Shown in pieces: positions 27,199 through 36,652 of a stretch of 64,000 nucleotides of DNA. The number at the start of each line of letters is the position of its first letter. The first letter of the stretch is position 1. Source of the stretch: Desmospora profundinema. GTDB taxonomy: Bacteria; Bacillota; Bacilli; Thermoactinomycetales; DSM-45169. Both the position numbers and the translations under genes were made by a program. The notes under the pieces are model-generated. The model saw nothing but the letters and a program-made list of their open reading frames with translations. It was not told the origin of the DNA and did not search any database. The stretch spans positions 248,001-312,000 of the forward strand of contig NZ_JAVDQG010000005.1 of NCBI RefSeq assembly GCF_031454155.1, read 5' to 3'.

Positions 27199-28953
27199 CT
27201 ACAGCGGAAATCTCAGGGTGAAGGCGGTTCCTTTGCCCGCTTGGCTGTCCACATAAATCTCCCCGTGATGGGACTCCACCAAATGTTTGACGATAGCCAG
27301 CCCCAAACCGGTCCCTCCGGATTCACGGGAACGAGCCTTATCCACGCGATAAAACCGTTCAAAAATACGCGGCAGATCTTCCTCCGGGATGCCGATCCCG
27401 GTATCGGATACCCGTATCCACCAGTGATCCTTTTCCTTACCTGCGGATAAGGTGACTGAACCGCCTGACGGCGTATAGGACATCGCATTGGACAACAGGT
27501 TGATCACAATCTGGGAAAAACGGTCTTTGTCCACTTGAACCTCAAAATCCTCTTCCAAATCCAAACGAAAGCGGAGTCCTTTCTTCTTCATCGCTTCAAT
27601 CACCGTTTGGATCGCAGGATAAGTTAACTCCTTCACACGAATCGGCTCCAATTGGAGCGGCATCTTGCGCGACTCCACTTTGGAAAGGTCCAACAGGTCA
27701 CCGATCAGCCGTTCCAGACGCAGGCTCTCCCGGTGGATGATCTCCAAAAATTCGCGGCGCATCTGTGGATCTTCCGCCGCCCCATCCAACAACGTTTCCG
27801 CAAACCCGCGCAACGATGTGACAGGGGTTTTCAATTCATGGGATACATTGGCCACAAATTCCGTTCGCATCTTTTCCAGCCGACGGATCGCTGTAATGTC
27901 ATGAAGGACCGCCACCACGCCCATCCCGTCCTTCTCTCCCCAAATAGGGGTCAAATTGACTTCGATAATCCGTTCCTCCGGAAAATACAAATGCAATTCA
28001 TCCCGTACCCGCTCTCCCGACTGCATACATTCCTCAATTAGAGTGTGAAGATCGTGAAATACCGCCCGGTCCGGAAGCGGCTTGCGCAAAAGCTGGGATG
28101 TTTTTATATCGAAAAAGCGATGAATCGCCTGGTTGGCCAAGGTTACTTTTTTTCGTGAATCCACCATCAACAACCCGCTCTCCATCGTTTCGATCACGCC
28201 GGTAAGACGGCGCTCGCTTTTCCGGATGGTTTCCAACTGATAGCGTAATCCCGCCGCCATCCGGTTGATGGCGGCAGCCAACCTCCCGATTTCATCGCGT
28301 TTGCGAACGGGGATCCGACGGTGAAATTTGTTGCGGGCGATGTCAACCGCGACCTGGGTAATCTCCTCCAGCGGCTTGGTGATCCGAGAAGCAATCTGGG
28401 AACTGATGACGATCGCTGCCAGGTATGCGATCAGCAGACCGGCGGTAAGGGATGCCCATACGTGATCCAGGGAACGATTGACCGTATCCAGATCCAGCGC
28501 GATCCGAACCACCCCCTGGACTCCCGCCTCCCCCACCGGCTTCACCGGAATATAGACAAACAGGCGGTCATCGGTGGTGACCCGGTTATAACCGTTTTCC
28601 GTTTGGTCGCGAAGCGAGCGGGCCACTTCCGGAACGTCCGACAGATTGCCCCACTCCTCCGGCGGCCGCTCTGAATCTCCTACAACCGTTCCATCCGCTC
28701 GGATCAGTGTAATATGGGCATCCAAAGCAGTGCTGTATGCTTCCGCACGGTTCTGAAATACTTCCGGCTCCGTCTCCGCCGCCCGCCAGTTGAGACTGCC
28801 CGCCAACAGCTCTCCTTCCTTTGACAAACGATCGGTCAACGATTCCAGGTAAGAAGCTTTTAACAGCAGTGCGACAAAAATGCCGGTGCCCAGCACCGAC
28901 AGTCCGATCAAGATAATAAAGACCACAGTCAGGCGATTGCGAAGGGATTTCAT
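27199..28953 (-). CDS. phoR: Sensor histidine kinase PhoR
   Basis: A 584-residue membrane kinase. Helix 1 at about 8-31 and helix 2 near 165-187 flank an extracytoplasmic domain. HAMP, a PAS domain (about 255-345, RRLTGVIETMESGLLMVDSR), HisKA with FVANVSHELKTPVTSL (His about 368) and HATPase_c with NLLSNAMSYTP, DTGIGIPEED and GGTGLGLAIVKH follow. Architecture and position next to phoP identify PhoR, which phosphorylates PhoP under phosphate limitation; WalK is similar in layout but has a different neighbourhood. The ATG overlaps the phoP stop (ATGA). Confidence 0.92.
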   Translation of the reverse strand: MKSLRNRLTVVFIILIGLSVLGTGIFVALLLKASYLESLTDRLSKEGELLAGSLNWRAAETEPEVFQNRAEAYSTALDAHITLIRADGTVVGDSERPPEEWGNLSDVPEVARSLRDQTENGYNRVTTDDRLFVYIPVKPVGEAGVQGVVRIALDLDTVNRSLDHVWASLTAGLLIAYLAAIVISSQIASRITKPLEEITQVAVDIARNKFHRRIPVRKRDEIGRLAAAINRMAAGLRYQLETIRKSERRLTGVIETMESGLLMVDSRKKVTLANQAIHRFFDIKTSQLLRKPLPDRAVFHDLHTLIEECMQSGERVRDELHLYFPEERIIEVNLTPIWGEKDGMGVVAVLHDITAIRRLEKMRTEFVANVSHELKTPVTSLRGFAETLLDGAAEDPQMRREFLEIIHRESLRLERLIGDLLDLSKVESRKMPLQLEPIRVKELTYPAIQTVIEAMKKKGLRFRLDLEEDFEVQVDKDRFSQIVINLLSNAMSYTPSGGSVTLSAGKEKDHWWIRVSDTGIGIPEEDLPRIFERFYRVDKARSRESGGTGLGLAIVKHLVESHHGEIYVDSQAGKGTAFTLRFPL

Positions 28954-29660
28954 GAGTGCTTCGGACCTTCAAACTTGTATCCGATGCCGCGCACTGTCTT
29001 AATGTAAACGGGATTGCGGGAATCTTCCTCCACCTTCTCCCGCAGATGGCTCACATGGACATCCACGATCCTCGTATCCCCGATATAGTCATAATCCCAA
29101 ACAGCATTTAGCAGTTGGTCCCGGGACAACACGCGTCCCCGATGATTGGCCAGATAGATTAAGAGTTCAAACTCTTTCGGTGTCAGATCGACGGACTTGC
29201 CACCGCGCAATACTTCGTACCCTTCCACATCGATGACCAAGTCTCCCACTTCCATAGCCGTTTGCTTCTCGTGGGCCGCTTGATCCTTGGATACATCCAC
29301 CCGGCGGAAAATCGCTTTTACCCGGGCCACCAGTTCCCTCGGGCTGAAGGGTTTGGTCATATAGTCGTCGGCTCCTAACTCTAGGCCCAACACTTTGTCA
29401 AACTCCTCTGTCTTGGCCGTCAACATCAAGATGGGCAAATGATGATTTTCCCTGCGCACCTGTTTACACACTTCCAGGCCGTCCACTTTGGGCAACATCA
29501 AATCCAGTACCAAGAGATCGGGTTTCATCTCTTTTACCATCTGGAGGGCCGTTTCTCCGTCGGAAGCGACTCCCACCTTGCAGCCTTCCTTCTCCAGGTT
29601 GAACTGAACCAGTTTTACAATCGAAGGCTCATCATCCACCACCAAGACGCGCTTTTCCAT
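28950..29660 (-). CDS. phoP: Response regulator PhoP
   Basis: A 236-residue OmpR-type regulator. The receiver domain starts KRVLVVDDEPSIV, with the phosphoacceptor Asp in LLVLDLMLPKVDG (about 53) and the switch Lys in DDYMTKPFSPREL. The DNA-binding domain ends GRVLSRDQLLNAVWDYDY and VRGIGYKFEG. The ATG chosen has GGAGG eight bases upstream. It should bind the Pho box upstream of pstS. Confidence 0.94.
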   Translation of the reverse strand: MEKRVLVVDDEPSIVKLVQFNLEKEGCKVGVASDGETALQMVKEMKPDLLVLDLMLPKVDGLEVCKQVRRENHHLPILMLTAKTEEFDKVLGLELGADDYMTKPFSPRELVARVKAIFRRVDVSKDQAAHEKQTAMEVGDLVIDVEGYEVLRGGKSVDLTPKEFELLIYLANHRGRVLSRDQLLNAVWDYDYIGDTRIVDVHVSHLREKVEEDSRNPVYIKTVRGIGYKFEGPKHS

Positions 29661-29810
29661 TGAACCATCCTCCACTTTCCCAGTTCTCCAACATTTGTTT
29701 TTCAGTTGCTAACCCACTTCTATTCTCCCTCAACAACAGGCTCCCAATCCACTCCATCGTAACGGGTGGCGCCATTTTCGTAAAGTCCCAACTCTCATCC
29801 CTCCACACAC

Positions 29811-29841
29811 AAAAAAAGCCCTGCTCCTTGCGGAGAGGACA
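29811..29841 (-). terminator. Terminator after the MaoC-like gene
   Basis: Minus strand GTCCTCTCC-GCAA-GGAGCAGGGC hairpin followed by seven Ts, just past the stop codon. Confidence 0.75.
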
Positions 29842-29852
29842 GTTGTTCACTG

Positions 29853-30329
29853 TTAAAAATTTTCATACGCATCCCGAAAAAGCCGATTGGTCGGCGGTGG
29901 TCCCAGCACGTCCAGCTCACCGTCGATCACCCTGCGGCCATCCTCATCTTCGCCGATCACTTCCAAGGTAAGCTGATGCCGGCCATCGTCTTTCCCGATC
30001 ACCTTCAAACGCAATCGGATCGCGGAGCTGTGACGGGCCGCTTCAGGGAAGGTGATCCGTTGACCGACGACCCGGCTTCCAGGACCGGGCAGCCGCTTGG
30101 ATACGCGACCGGTCACCCAACCCAAGAGCAATCCCGGGGGAACGACCACATGGCCGTAAGGGGTTTGTTCCGCATAAACCGATTGCAGAAACAAGGGGTT
30201 CGTGTCTTCCGTCACCCCCAGATACAGGAGCACGTCCCGATCCTCCACCCGCCGGAGAAACTCATCCGTCTCCCCTACGCTGACAGCCTCCCACTCCCGC
30301 GGGGTCTCCCGTTTTTTTCCGAGGATCAT
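29853..30329 (-). CDS. MaoC-like hot-dog dehydratase-family protein
   Basis: A 158-residue protein. VLLYLGVTEDTNPLFLQSVYAE and GHVVVPPGLLLGWVTG match the MaoC/(R)-hydratase hot-dog fold, although the usual catalytic D-x-N-x-x-H stretch reads D-T-N-P-L-F, so the His is missing. It may be non-catalytic or use another residue. The ATG with AAAGGAGG upstream was chosen over an ATG two codons earlier. It sits between mdh and phoP, as in several Bacillales genomes, and is terminated separately from phoPR. Confidence 0.75.
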   Translation of the reverse strand: MILGKKRETPREWEAVSVGETDEFLRRVEDRDVLLYLGVTEDTNPLFLQSVYAEQTPYGHVVVPPGLLLGWVTGRVSKRLPGPGSRVVGQRITFPEAARHSSAIRLRLKVIGKDDGRHQLTLEVIGEDEDGRRVIDGELDVLGPPPTNRLFRDAYENF

Positions 30330-30370
30330 GACCATCCCTCCTTTGTATGCGCTTACATTTCGGTGCGGCG

Positions 30371-30402
30371 AAAGAGAGAGCCCGTGGATGGGCCCTCTCT
30401 TT
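30371..30402 (-). terminator. Terminator of citZ-icd-mdh
   Basis: AAAGAGAGGGCCC pairs with GGGCTCTCTCTTT (minus strand) immediately after the mdh stop codon. No long T-run follows beyond the paired Ts. Confidence 0.7.
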
Positions 30403-30404
30403 CC

Positions 30405-31343
30405 TCAGCCCAATACCTTCATCACACTGCGAACCGAATCGGCCGACCGATCCAGCGCTGCTTTCTCTTCCTCGGTCAACTCCAGCTCGATCACTTGCTC
30501 CAGACCATTGCCACCCAACACGACCGGTACGCCCAGGTACATATCCTTATAGCCGTATTCGCCTTCCAAGTAAGCGATCGCCGGCAACACGCGGCGTTTG
30601 TCTTTCAAAATCGCTTCCGCCATTTGTACCAGGGAAGCGGCAGGGGCGTAGTAGGCACTTCCATTGCCCAGCAGACCGACGATCTCACCGCCGCCTTTGC
30701 GGGTGCGTTCCACGATGGCATCCAGCCGCTCTTTCGGCAGCCATTTTTCCAGCGGGATTCCACCGGCATACGAGTAGCGTACCAGCGGTACCATGTCGTC
30801 TCCATGCCCTCCCAGAACAAACCCGGTCACATCCTCGACGGACAGATTCAGTTCCTGGGCAATAAAGGTGCGGAAACGGGCAGTGTCCAACACACCGGAT
30901 TGGCCGATCACCCGGTTTTTAGGAAAACCGGAAGTACGGAACACTTCATAGGTCATCGCATCCACCGGATTGGTCAACACCAGGATCGTACAGTTCGGGG
31001 AGTGTTTCACTACTGATTCGGTGACTGCACGCATCACTTTCGCATTGGTGCTGACTAAGTCATCCCGGCTCATCCCCGGTTTGCGGGCGATCCCCGCCGT
31101 GATGATTACCAAATCCGAGTCTTGGGTGTCCGCATAATCGACGGTACCGGTGATGCGGGCATCAAACCCTTCCACCGGACCCGCTTGTGCCATATCCAAG
31201 GCTTTTCCTTTTGTGGGACCTTCCGCCTGCGGAATATCCACCAGAACGATATCCCCCAATTCTTTTTGCGCCAGCATCAATGCGGTGGTGGCTCCGGTAA
31301 AGCCGCTGCCGATAATGGAAACCTTTCTTCTGCGAATCGACAT
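30405..31343 (-). CDS. mdh: Malate dehydrogenase
   Basis: A 312-residue NAD-dependent enzyme of the LDH-like MDH group. The Rossmann motif is [16 protein letters not shown], the substrate Arg loop [12 protein letters not shown], the NAD/active site [13 protein letters not shown], and the catalytic His is in [14 protein letters not shown]. It oxidises malate to oxaloacetate in the TCA cycle. Last gene of citZ-icd-mdh, 28 bases after icd. Confidence 0.96.
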   Translation of the reverse strand: MSIRRRKVSIIGSGFTGATTALMLAQKELGDIVLVDIPQAEGPTKGKALDMAQAGPVEGFDARITGTVDYADTQDSDLVIITAGIARKPGMSRDDLVSTNAKVMRAVTESVVKHSPNCTILVLTNPVDAMTYEVFRTSGFPKNRVIGQSGVLDTARFRTFIAQELNLSVEDVTGFVLGGHGDDMVPLVRYSYAGGIPLEKWLPKERLDAIVERTRKGGGEIVGLLGNGSAYYAPAASLVQMAEAILKDKRRVLPAIAYLEGEYGYKDMYLGVPVVLGGNGLEQVIELELTEEEKAALDRSADSVRSVMKVLG

Positions 31344-31371
31344 GAGTATCCTCCTCGCTGTATGTCGGATG

Positions 31372-32658
31372 TTATAAATTCTCGATCAGTTTAGTGGCAA
31401 ATTGGGAGCACTTCAGTTCTGTGGCACCATCCATCAACCGGGCAAAGTCATAGGTTACTTGCTTCTGGCTGATTGTCCGATCCATCGCTCGGTAGATGCG
31501 GTCGGCCGCTTCCTGCCAACCCAGGTGTTCCAACATCAGCACGCCGGACAGAATGACCGATCCAGGGTTCACTTTATCCAATCCCGCATATTTCGGAGCG
31601 GTGCCGTGGGTCGCTTCAAAGATGGCATGACCCGATTCAAAGTTGATATTGGCTCCCGGTGCGATTCCGATCCCACCCACTTGGGCAGCTAACGCATCGG
31701 AAATATAATCCCCGTTCAGGTTGAGGGTGGCGATCACGTCATACTCCGCAGGACGGGTCATAATCTGTTGCAGGAAGGCATCTGCGATGGAGTCCTTGAC
31801 GATGATCTTGCCGGCTGCTTCCGCTTCGGCTTGTGCTTGATTGGCCGCGTCCAGGCCGTGTTTTTCTTTGATCTCATCATACTGAGCCCATGTAAACACC
31901 TTGTCCCCGAACTCCCGTGCGGCCAGTTCGTACCCCCAGCTTTTGAAGGCTCCCTCGGTGAACTTCATAATGTTTCCTTTGTGAACCAGTGTCACGCTTT
32001 TGCGCCCCTGGTCCAGGGCGTACTGGATGGCAGACCGGACCAACCGTTCCGTTCCCTCGCGAGAAACCGGTTTCACTCCAATTCCGGATGTTTCGGGGAA
32101 TCGGATCTTTTTGACTCCCATTTCCTCGCGCAGGAAACGAATCACCTTGCGGGCATCCTCGGATTCGGCCTCCCACTCAATCCCGGCGTAAATATCCTCG
32201 GAGTTTTCACGGAAAATGACCATATCCACATCCTCCGGACGTTTCACCGGGGACGGAACTCCGTTGAAATAGCGGACCGGACGCAGACAAACAAACAGGT
32301 CCAATTCTTGCCTCAACGCCACGTTGAGGGAGCGAATGCCTCCTCCCACCGGCGTGGTCAACGGCCCTTTGATGGCCACATAGTATTCTTCGATGGTTTT
32401 CAGCGTTTCCGCCGGCAACCATTCCCCAAATTGCTTGTACGCCTTTTCACCGGCATAGATTTCAAACCACTCGATCTTCTTGGTGGATCCGTAGGCTTTC
32501 TCCACCGACGCATCCAGTACGCGGCGAGCCGCAGCCCAGATGTCCGGCCCGATTCCATCCCCTTCGATAAACGGAATGATCGGATGATCGGGCACTTGAA
32601 GTTCCCCGTTTTGAAGAATGATTTTCTCTCCTTGTTGCGGCGCTTCATACAGTGCCAT
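31372..32658 (-). CDS. icd: Isocitrate dehydrogenase (NADP)
   Basis: A 428-residue enzyme converting isocitrate to 2-oxoglutarate. Hallmarks are [11 protein letters not shown], the phosphorylation/substrate loop [38 protein letters not shown], and [20 protein letters not shown]. The ATG has AAAAGGAG upstream. Length and motifs match the B. subtilis/E. coli homodimeric type. Confidence 0.96.
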   Translation of the reverse strand: MALYEAPQQGEKIILQNGELQVPDHPIIPFIEGDGIGPDIWAAARRVLDASVEKAYGSTKKIEWFEIYAGEKAYKQFGEWLPAETLKTIEEYYVAIKGPLTTPVGGGIRSLNVALRQELDLFVCLRPVRYFNGVPSPVKRPEDVDMVIFRENSEDIYAGIEWEAESEDARKVIRFLREEMGVKKIRFPETSGIGVKPVSREGTERLVRSAIQYALDQGRKSVTLVHKGNIMKFTEGAFKSWGYELAAREFGDKVFTWAQYDEIKEKHGLDAANQAQAEAEAAGKIIVKDSIADAFLQQIMTRPAEYDVIATLNLNGDYISDALAAQVGGIGIAPGANINFESGHAIFEATHGTAPKYAGLDKVNPGSVILSGVLMLEHLGWQEAADRIYRAMDRTISQKQVTYDFARLMDGATELKCSQFATKLIENL

Positions 32659-32711
32659 AACAACACTCCTTTTCCTGAGTTCCTGATTGTGTGCAGCGAT
32701 GTTTGGAAGGT

Positions 32712-33827
32712 TTAGCGCTGATCGATCGGCACGTACGTCACATTGGTCGGTCCTACGTATTCGGCACGGGGTCGAATCAGACGATTGTCGCTAAACTGCT
32801 CCAACACATGGGCGGTCCACCCTGTCACCCGGCTGATGGCGAAAATGGGAGTAAACAGGTTGCGCGGAATCCCCAGGTAATGGTATGTGGAAGCCGAATA
32901 GAAGTCCACGTTGGGCTTCAATCCTTTTTTGCTTTGGACGAGATCGTCAATCTGAACCGACATCTCAAACCACTTGGGTTCGCCCGTCAGTTCAGCCATT
33001 TGACGCGACATCTCGCGCAGGTGCTTTGCCCGCGGGTCACCATCTTTGTAAACACGATGGCCGAAGCCCATAATCTTCTCCTTGTTGTCCAACTTACGGG
33101 TGATCACGTCTTCCACCTTGTCGACGCTGCCGACTTCCTCCTCCAGCATCTCCATGACGCGTTCGTTGGCACCGCCATGCAGAGGTCCTTTTAACGTGCC
33201 GATGGCTGTAGTGATGGCGGAATACAGATCCGACAAGGTAGCCGTGGTAACCCGGGAGGCAAACGTGGAAGCATTCAGCTCATGGTCCGCATGCAGGATC
33301 AACGCCTTATCGATCGCCTTCACCGCCACCGGATCCGGCTCTTGCCCGTGGAGCATGTAAACAAAGTTGTAGGAAAAACCTTTCCCATCTTGAGGCTCCA
33401 CGGGCTCCTTACCGTCTCTGATGCGGAACAGCGCCGCTACGATCGTCGGCATTTTAGCCGTTAAACTGATGGCTTTATCATAGTTGGCCTTTTCACTGTT
33501 GTCCTCTGCCTGTTCATCGTACAAGCCAAGGGCGGAGACGGCGGTCCGAAGAGCAGCCATCGGATGGACGTTTTTGGGATAAGCTTTCAATTGCTCCACA
33601 ATCCCTTGTGGCAAGGAAGCGTCGGAGGCCAATCGCTTTGTCAGCACATCCAACTCCTCCCGCTTGGGCAAGCGACCGTTCCAAAGCAGGAAGGCCACTT
33701 CTTCAAAGCTGGCTTTTTCAGCCAAATCATCAATGTTGATCCCCCGATAGGTCAACACTCCATCGACAATGGAACTGATCCGTGAGTTGAGTGCAACGAC
33801 ACCCTCCAATCCTCTCGTAACCGTCAT
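32712..33827 (-). CDS. citZ: Citrate synthase
   Basis: A 371-residue enzyme condensing acetyl-CoA and oxaloacetate. The catalytic His residues lie in [12 protein letters not shown] and in the oxaloacetate-binding [15 protein letters not shown], with the [15 protein letters not shown] motif and the Asp in [16 protein letters not shown]. The ATG with AAAGGAG was chosen; the frame runs six codons further upstream. First gene of the TCA operon. Confidence 0.96.
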   Translation of the reverse strand: MTVTRGLEGVVALNSRISSIVDGVLTYRGINIDDLAEKASFEEVAFLLWNGRLPKREELDVLTKRLASDASLPQGIVEQLKAYPKNVHPMAALRTAVSALGLYDEQAEDNSEKANYDKAISLTAKMPTIVAALFRIRDGKEPVEPQDGKGFSYNFVYMLHGQEPDPVAVKAIDKALILHADHELNASTFASRVTTATLSDLYSAITTAIGTLKGPLHGGANERVMEMLEEEVGSVDKVEDVITRKLDNKEKIMGFGHRVYKDGDPRAKHLREMSRQMAELTGEPKWFEMSVQIDDLVQSKKGLKPNVDFYSASTYHYLGIPRNLFTPIFAISRVTGWTAHVLEQFSDNRLIRPRAEYVGPTNVTYVPIDQR

Positions 33828-34241
33828 ACAATCGCTCCTTTGCAATGTTTGGTGCTTCGGGCACTACATCAGGCCGCAGGATTGACCCTTCAGTCGGGAA
33901 AATGTATGAAATCCCTCGTATAATTATTGAACGCAAAGCACTTTCTTTTTAGCGAACTTTGCTCGCTTTCAAAAAACTCATCTGCGCTTCGCCAAAGCGT
34001 TTCGTAAAAGAACCGTCCGTTCCCCTGTCATCGTTTGCGGTTCGATTACTAAATAGCTTGAGTGCCTTTCGTGCCCCGTATCGCCCACTTCAGTTTACCA
34101 CAAAAAAACGCATGGTTCACCCAGTCAGTTGCATGGATCTTGCATCCTATACTCATGGGCAGCATGGATTTTCTCACCGTTTGGGATTATATAATAACAG
34201 GGAGTTCTTGTCCCACTCCGTACAGTCGGGAAGTGATTCTT
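33828..34241. other. Divergent intergenic region between citZ and ytvI
   Basis: About 410 bases with no recognisable gene. A plus-strand TATAAT at about 34190 lies 50 bases before ytvI. On the minus strand ATTATACGAG near 33917 may serve citZ. I see no CcpC- or CcpA-type site that I would defend. Confidence 0.3.
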
Positions 34242-35378
34242 TTGAATCGCCAAGCCGTAGAGATCGCCTTACGAGCCGCTTGGGTGTTGGCCCTATTGGT
34301 AGTGGGCTATGGGTTGTTCTCCTTCCTCATCCCCTTTTTATATCCGTTTCTCATCGGGTGGCTGATCGCCATGAGCGCAGAACCGTTGGTCCGTTGGTTG
34401 GAACGGAGAGCACGCCTGCCACGGTGGGCGGGAGTGACGCTGACCCTGGTCCTGATTGTGTCCGCCATCGTCACTGGGTTGATTTTTCTCATTTCCCAGA
34501 TTGTCATCGAATTGACACATTTGGCTGAGTTACTCCCTGCCTACTTAGACCAATTCAACCAATATATTCTACATACGTTTGTCTACGAGGAAAATGCACT
34601 AACTCGAACCATCCAAAACATCCAGGATTACTTAGAGAAAAATCCGGAACAGCGAACAGAGATCTTAAACAGTATTCGGGACAACCTGGGACTCGTCGCC
34701 ACCAAAGGAACGGAATTGATTACCAGCATTATCGCCGGTATTGGAACGTTCCTCGGCAATCTCCCTTACTATGCCACAGTTCTAGTTTTTTGTATTCTGG
34801 CGGCTTTTTTCATCGGTCTCGATTGGCCCCGTCTGCACGAACTTCTGCTGCGTTTTATTCCGGATCGCATCCGTTCCACCGGCGGTCTTGTCATTCGGGA
34901 CTTAAAAAAAGCCTTATTCGGCTTCGTTCGTGCCCAGCTCACCTTGATCACTATAACCGGTGTGATCGTCTGGATCGGCTTCACCATCATCGGACTGAAT
35001 TATGCCCTTACTATCGCACTCGTAACCGCGGTGGTCGACTTGCTTCCCTATTTTGGAGTGGGAGCGGTGTTAGTTCCTTGGGCCATCTACCTGCTTTTAA
35101 CCGGAAATTTCTCAATGGGAGCCGGTATTGCCATTTTGTATGTGATTATCCTCATTGTCCGACAGATGCTGGAACCCAAGCTGGTCGCGACTAATATCGG
35201 TTTGAATCCCCTGCTCACCTTGGTGGCGTTGTTTGTCGGTCTGAAAGCCATCGGAATCTTAGGCCTGCTGGTGGGTCCGGTAGTGGCCGTGATCCTCGTC
35301 GCCCTCTACCGTGCCCGGGTGTTTCAGGATCTGTATCGATTTATTCGAAATGGAAGCGATACAGTTGCCGACAAATAA
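34242..35378 (+). CDS. ytvI: YtvI-like AI-2E family membrane protein
   Basis: A 378-residue protein with about eight membrane helices: two or three at the N terminus (LALLVVGYGLFSFLIPFLYP, VTLTLVLIVSAIVTGLIFLI), a soluble helical middle (130-200), and a C-terminal bundle with the family motif DLLPYFGVGAVLVPWAIY and QMLEPKLVATNIGLNPL. The TTG chosen has GGAAG seven bases upstream; GTG three codons earlier is an alternative. B. subtilis YtvI sits in the same place between pyk and citZ and is sporulation-associated. Function as a permease is inference. Confidence 0.85.
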   Translation: MNRQAVEIALRAAWVLALLVVGYGLFSFLIPFLYPFLIGWLIAMSAEPLVRWLERRARLPRWAGVTLTLVLIVSAIVTGLIFLISQIVIELTHLAELLPAYLDQFNQYILHTFVYEENALTRTIQNIQDYLEKNPEQRTEILNSIRDNLGLVATKGTELITSIIAGIGTFLGNLPYYATVLVFCILAAFFIGLDWPRLHELLLRFIPDRIRSTGGLVIRDLKKALFGFVRAQLTLITITGVIVWIGFTIIGLNYALTIALVTAVVDLLPYFGVGAVLVPWAIYLLLTGNFSMGAGIAILYVIILIVRQMLEPKLVATNIGLNPLLTLVALFVGLKAIGILGLLVGPVVAVILVALYRARVFQDLYRFIRNGSDTVADK

Positions 35379-35380
35379 AA

Positions 35381-35412
35381 AACGCCCCGGCGAACGGCTA
35401 GGACGCTTATCC
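35381..35412 (-). terminator. Terminator between ytvI and fxsA
   Basis: Minus strand hairpin with GCGTCC and GGGGCGT arms followed by TTTTTTATTT, downstream of fxsA. The A/T-rich flanks may let it act for ytvI as well. Confidence 0.6.
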
Positions 35413-35423
35413 ATCTATACTTT

Positions 35424-35822
35424 TTAGCGGCGGGTCACCCAGATGAGGGTCCCGTTTTGCATCATCCGGGTGAGGGTTTTTTTCATAAACAGTTTGATCA
35501 TGCCGCGGGGATAAGGAAGCAGGAGCGCAAATCCGATGGCATCCGTAAAAAATCCCGGAGTCAACAGTAATAACCCCCCACACAGGATGCAGATTCCATC
35601 CAGTATGGCTTCACCGGGCAATTCGTTGTTCCTTAACTGAATTTGAGCCAGCCGTAAGGTTTGCAGCCCTTGCCATTTGGCTAAATAGCCGCCGACCAAA
35701 CCGGTGGCGATTACCAACAACACCGTGGGACCCGCACCAATCCAGCTGCCAACCGTGACCAATCCCCAGATTTCCATGGCCGGGACGATGATTAGCAACA
35801 GGATGATGATCCGAAACACCAT
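35424..35822 (-). CDS. fxsA: FxsA family membrane protein (YtwI)
   Basis: A 132-residue membrane protein. FRIIILLLIIVPAMEIWGLVTVGSWIGAGPTVLLVIATGLVGGYLA gives two helices with the FxsA signature (P-x-x-E), and LLLLTPGFFTDAIGFALLLP is the conserved C-terminal part. The ATG with AGGAG upstream was chosen. FxsA relieves exclusion of phage T7 by F plasmid in E. coli when overexpressed; its normal role is unclear. It starts 5 bases after the thioesterase stop. Confidence 0.9.
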   Translation of the reverse strand: MVFRIIILLLIIVPAMEIWGLVTVGSWIGAGPTVLLVIATGLVGGYLAKWQGLQTLRLAQIQLRNNELPGEAILDGICILCGGLLLLTPGFFTDAIGFALLLPYPRGMIKLFMKKTLTRMMQNGTLIWVTRR

Positions 35823-35827
35823 CTCCC

Positions 35828-36268
35828 TCACTCTCCTTGTTCGCTTTTGCAGGTGAAAGCACGCAAGCGTGAACACCATTGTGGCTGGGTACGTTCAAAA
35901 TTGAAGGATTTCATATCCGGGTTTACCCATAAGTGGATAGTTTGGCCTCGCGCCAATATCCCCCCGTCACTCAGCCGGACCACCTCATAAGCAAACGTTA
36001 ATTTGGAGCCCCGCATCTCACGCACCTGTGTACGCACGCCGACCACATCATCAAATCTGGCCGGAGCTACAAAGCGGCAAGAAAGATCCACCACAGGAAG
36101 GAGCATCCCCTTCTCCTCCAACTCTCCATAGGATATGCCCAAACGGCGGATCAATCCGGTTCGCCCCACCTCAAACCAGACGGCGTACTGACTGTGGTGA
36201 ACGACACCCATCTGGTCTGTTTCCTGGTATCGTACACGTAACTGCTCTTCATGATATGGTTCCATCAT
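35828..36268 (-). CDS. Acyl-CoA thioesterase, 4HBT/YbgC type
   Basis: A 146-residue hot-dog protein. LRVRYQETDQMGVVHHSQYAVWFEVGRTGLIRRLG is the 4-hydroxybenzoyl-CoA thioesterase signature including the catalytic-type Asp (T-D-Q-M-G). The start ATG lies after AAAAGGGATATCC. A chain-length or substrate preference cannot be read. It probably shares a transcript with fxsA. Confidence 0.88.
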   Translation of the reverse strand: MMEPYHEEQLRVRYQETDQMGVVHHSQYAVWFEVGRTGLIRRLGISYGELEEKGMLLPVVDLSCRFVAPARFDDVVGVRTQVREMRGSKLTFAYEVVRLSDGGILARGQTIHLWVNPDMKSFNFERTQPQWCSRLRAFTCKSEQGE

Positions 36269-36520
36269 GGATATCCCTTTTCCGCCTCCATCCTTGAAAT
36301 TCCCTTTCATTATAGCAAAGAACCCGAGAATGAACCGATTCCTCCGCCATTAGCCATGCATTTTACATATTCCCGTCATTCTCTACACAAACTGAGAATA
36401 GCCAAACTGGACACTACGGGATACAATGGCAGTAAGAAAATCCCTCCGGGACGACAAATAGAGACCGGTTGTTGCCGGATCATAGCGGAAATCAAGAATA
36501 TGAAGCGAGGTGAAGCTCAA

Positions 36521-36595
36521 ATGAAACTCTCCAAACGAAGAAAACGACGCAGGCGGTTGCGCTGGTGGATCTTTCCCAGGCTGGGTATCATCTGA
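36521..36595 (+). CDS. Very basic 24-residue peptide
   Basis: ATG with GAGGTG seven to eight bases upstream encodes MKLSKRRKRRRRLRWWIFPR followed by LGII. Eleven of 24 residues are Lys/Arg and the tail is hydrophobic/aromatic. It stands alone, followed immediately by a bidirectional terminator. A possible -10 GATACAAT lies 95 bases upstream. It could be a short structural, membrane-active or nucleic-acid-binding peptide, or a chance ORF; the ribosome site is the main support. Confidence 0.45.
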   Translation: MKLSKRRKRRRRLRWWIFPRLGII

Positions 36596-36600
36596 GATTG

Positions 36601-36640
36601 AAAAAAGCGCTGACAGGGCGAAAGCCATCAGCGCTTTTTT
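36601..36640. terminator. Bidirectional terminator between small peptide and pyk
   Basis: AAAAAAGCGCTGA and its complement TCAGCGCTTTTTT flank a 14-base loop; pyk ends on the minus strand 13 bases away. Confidence 0.88.
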
Positions 36641-36652
36641 ATTTCCTCTTTC

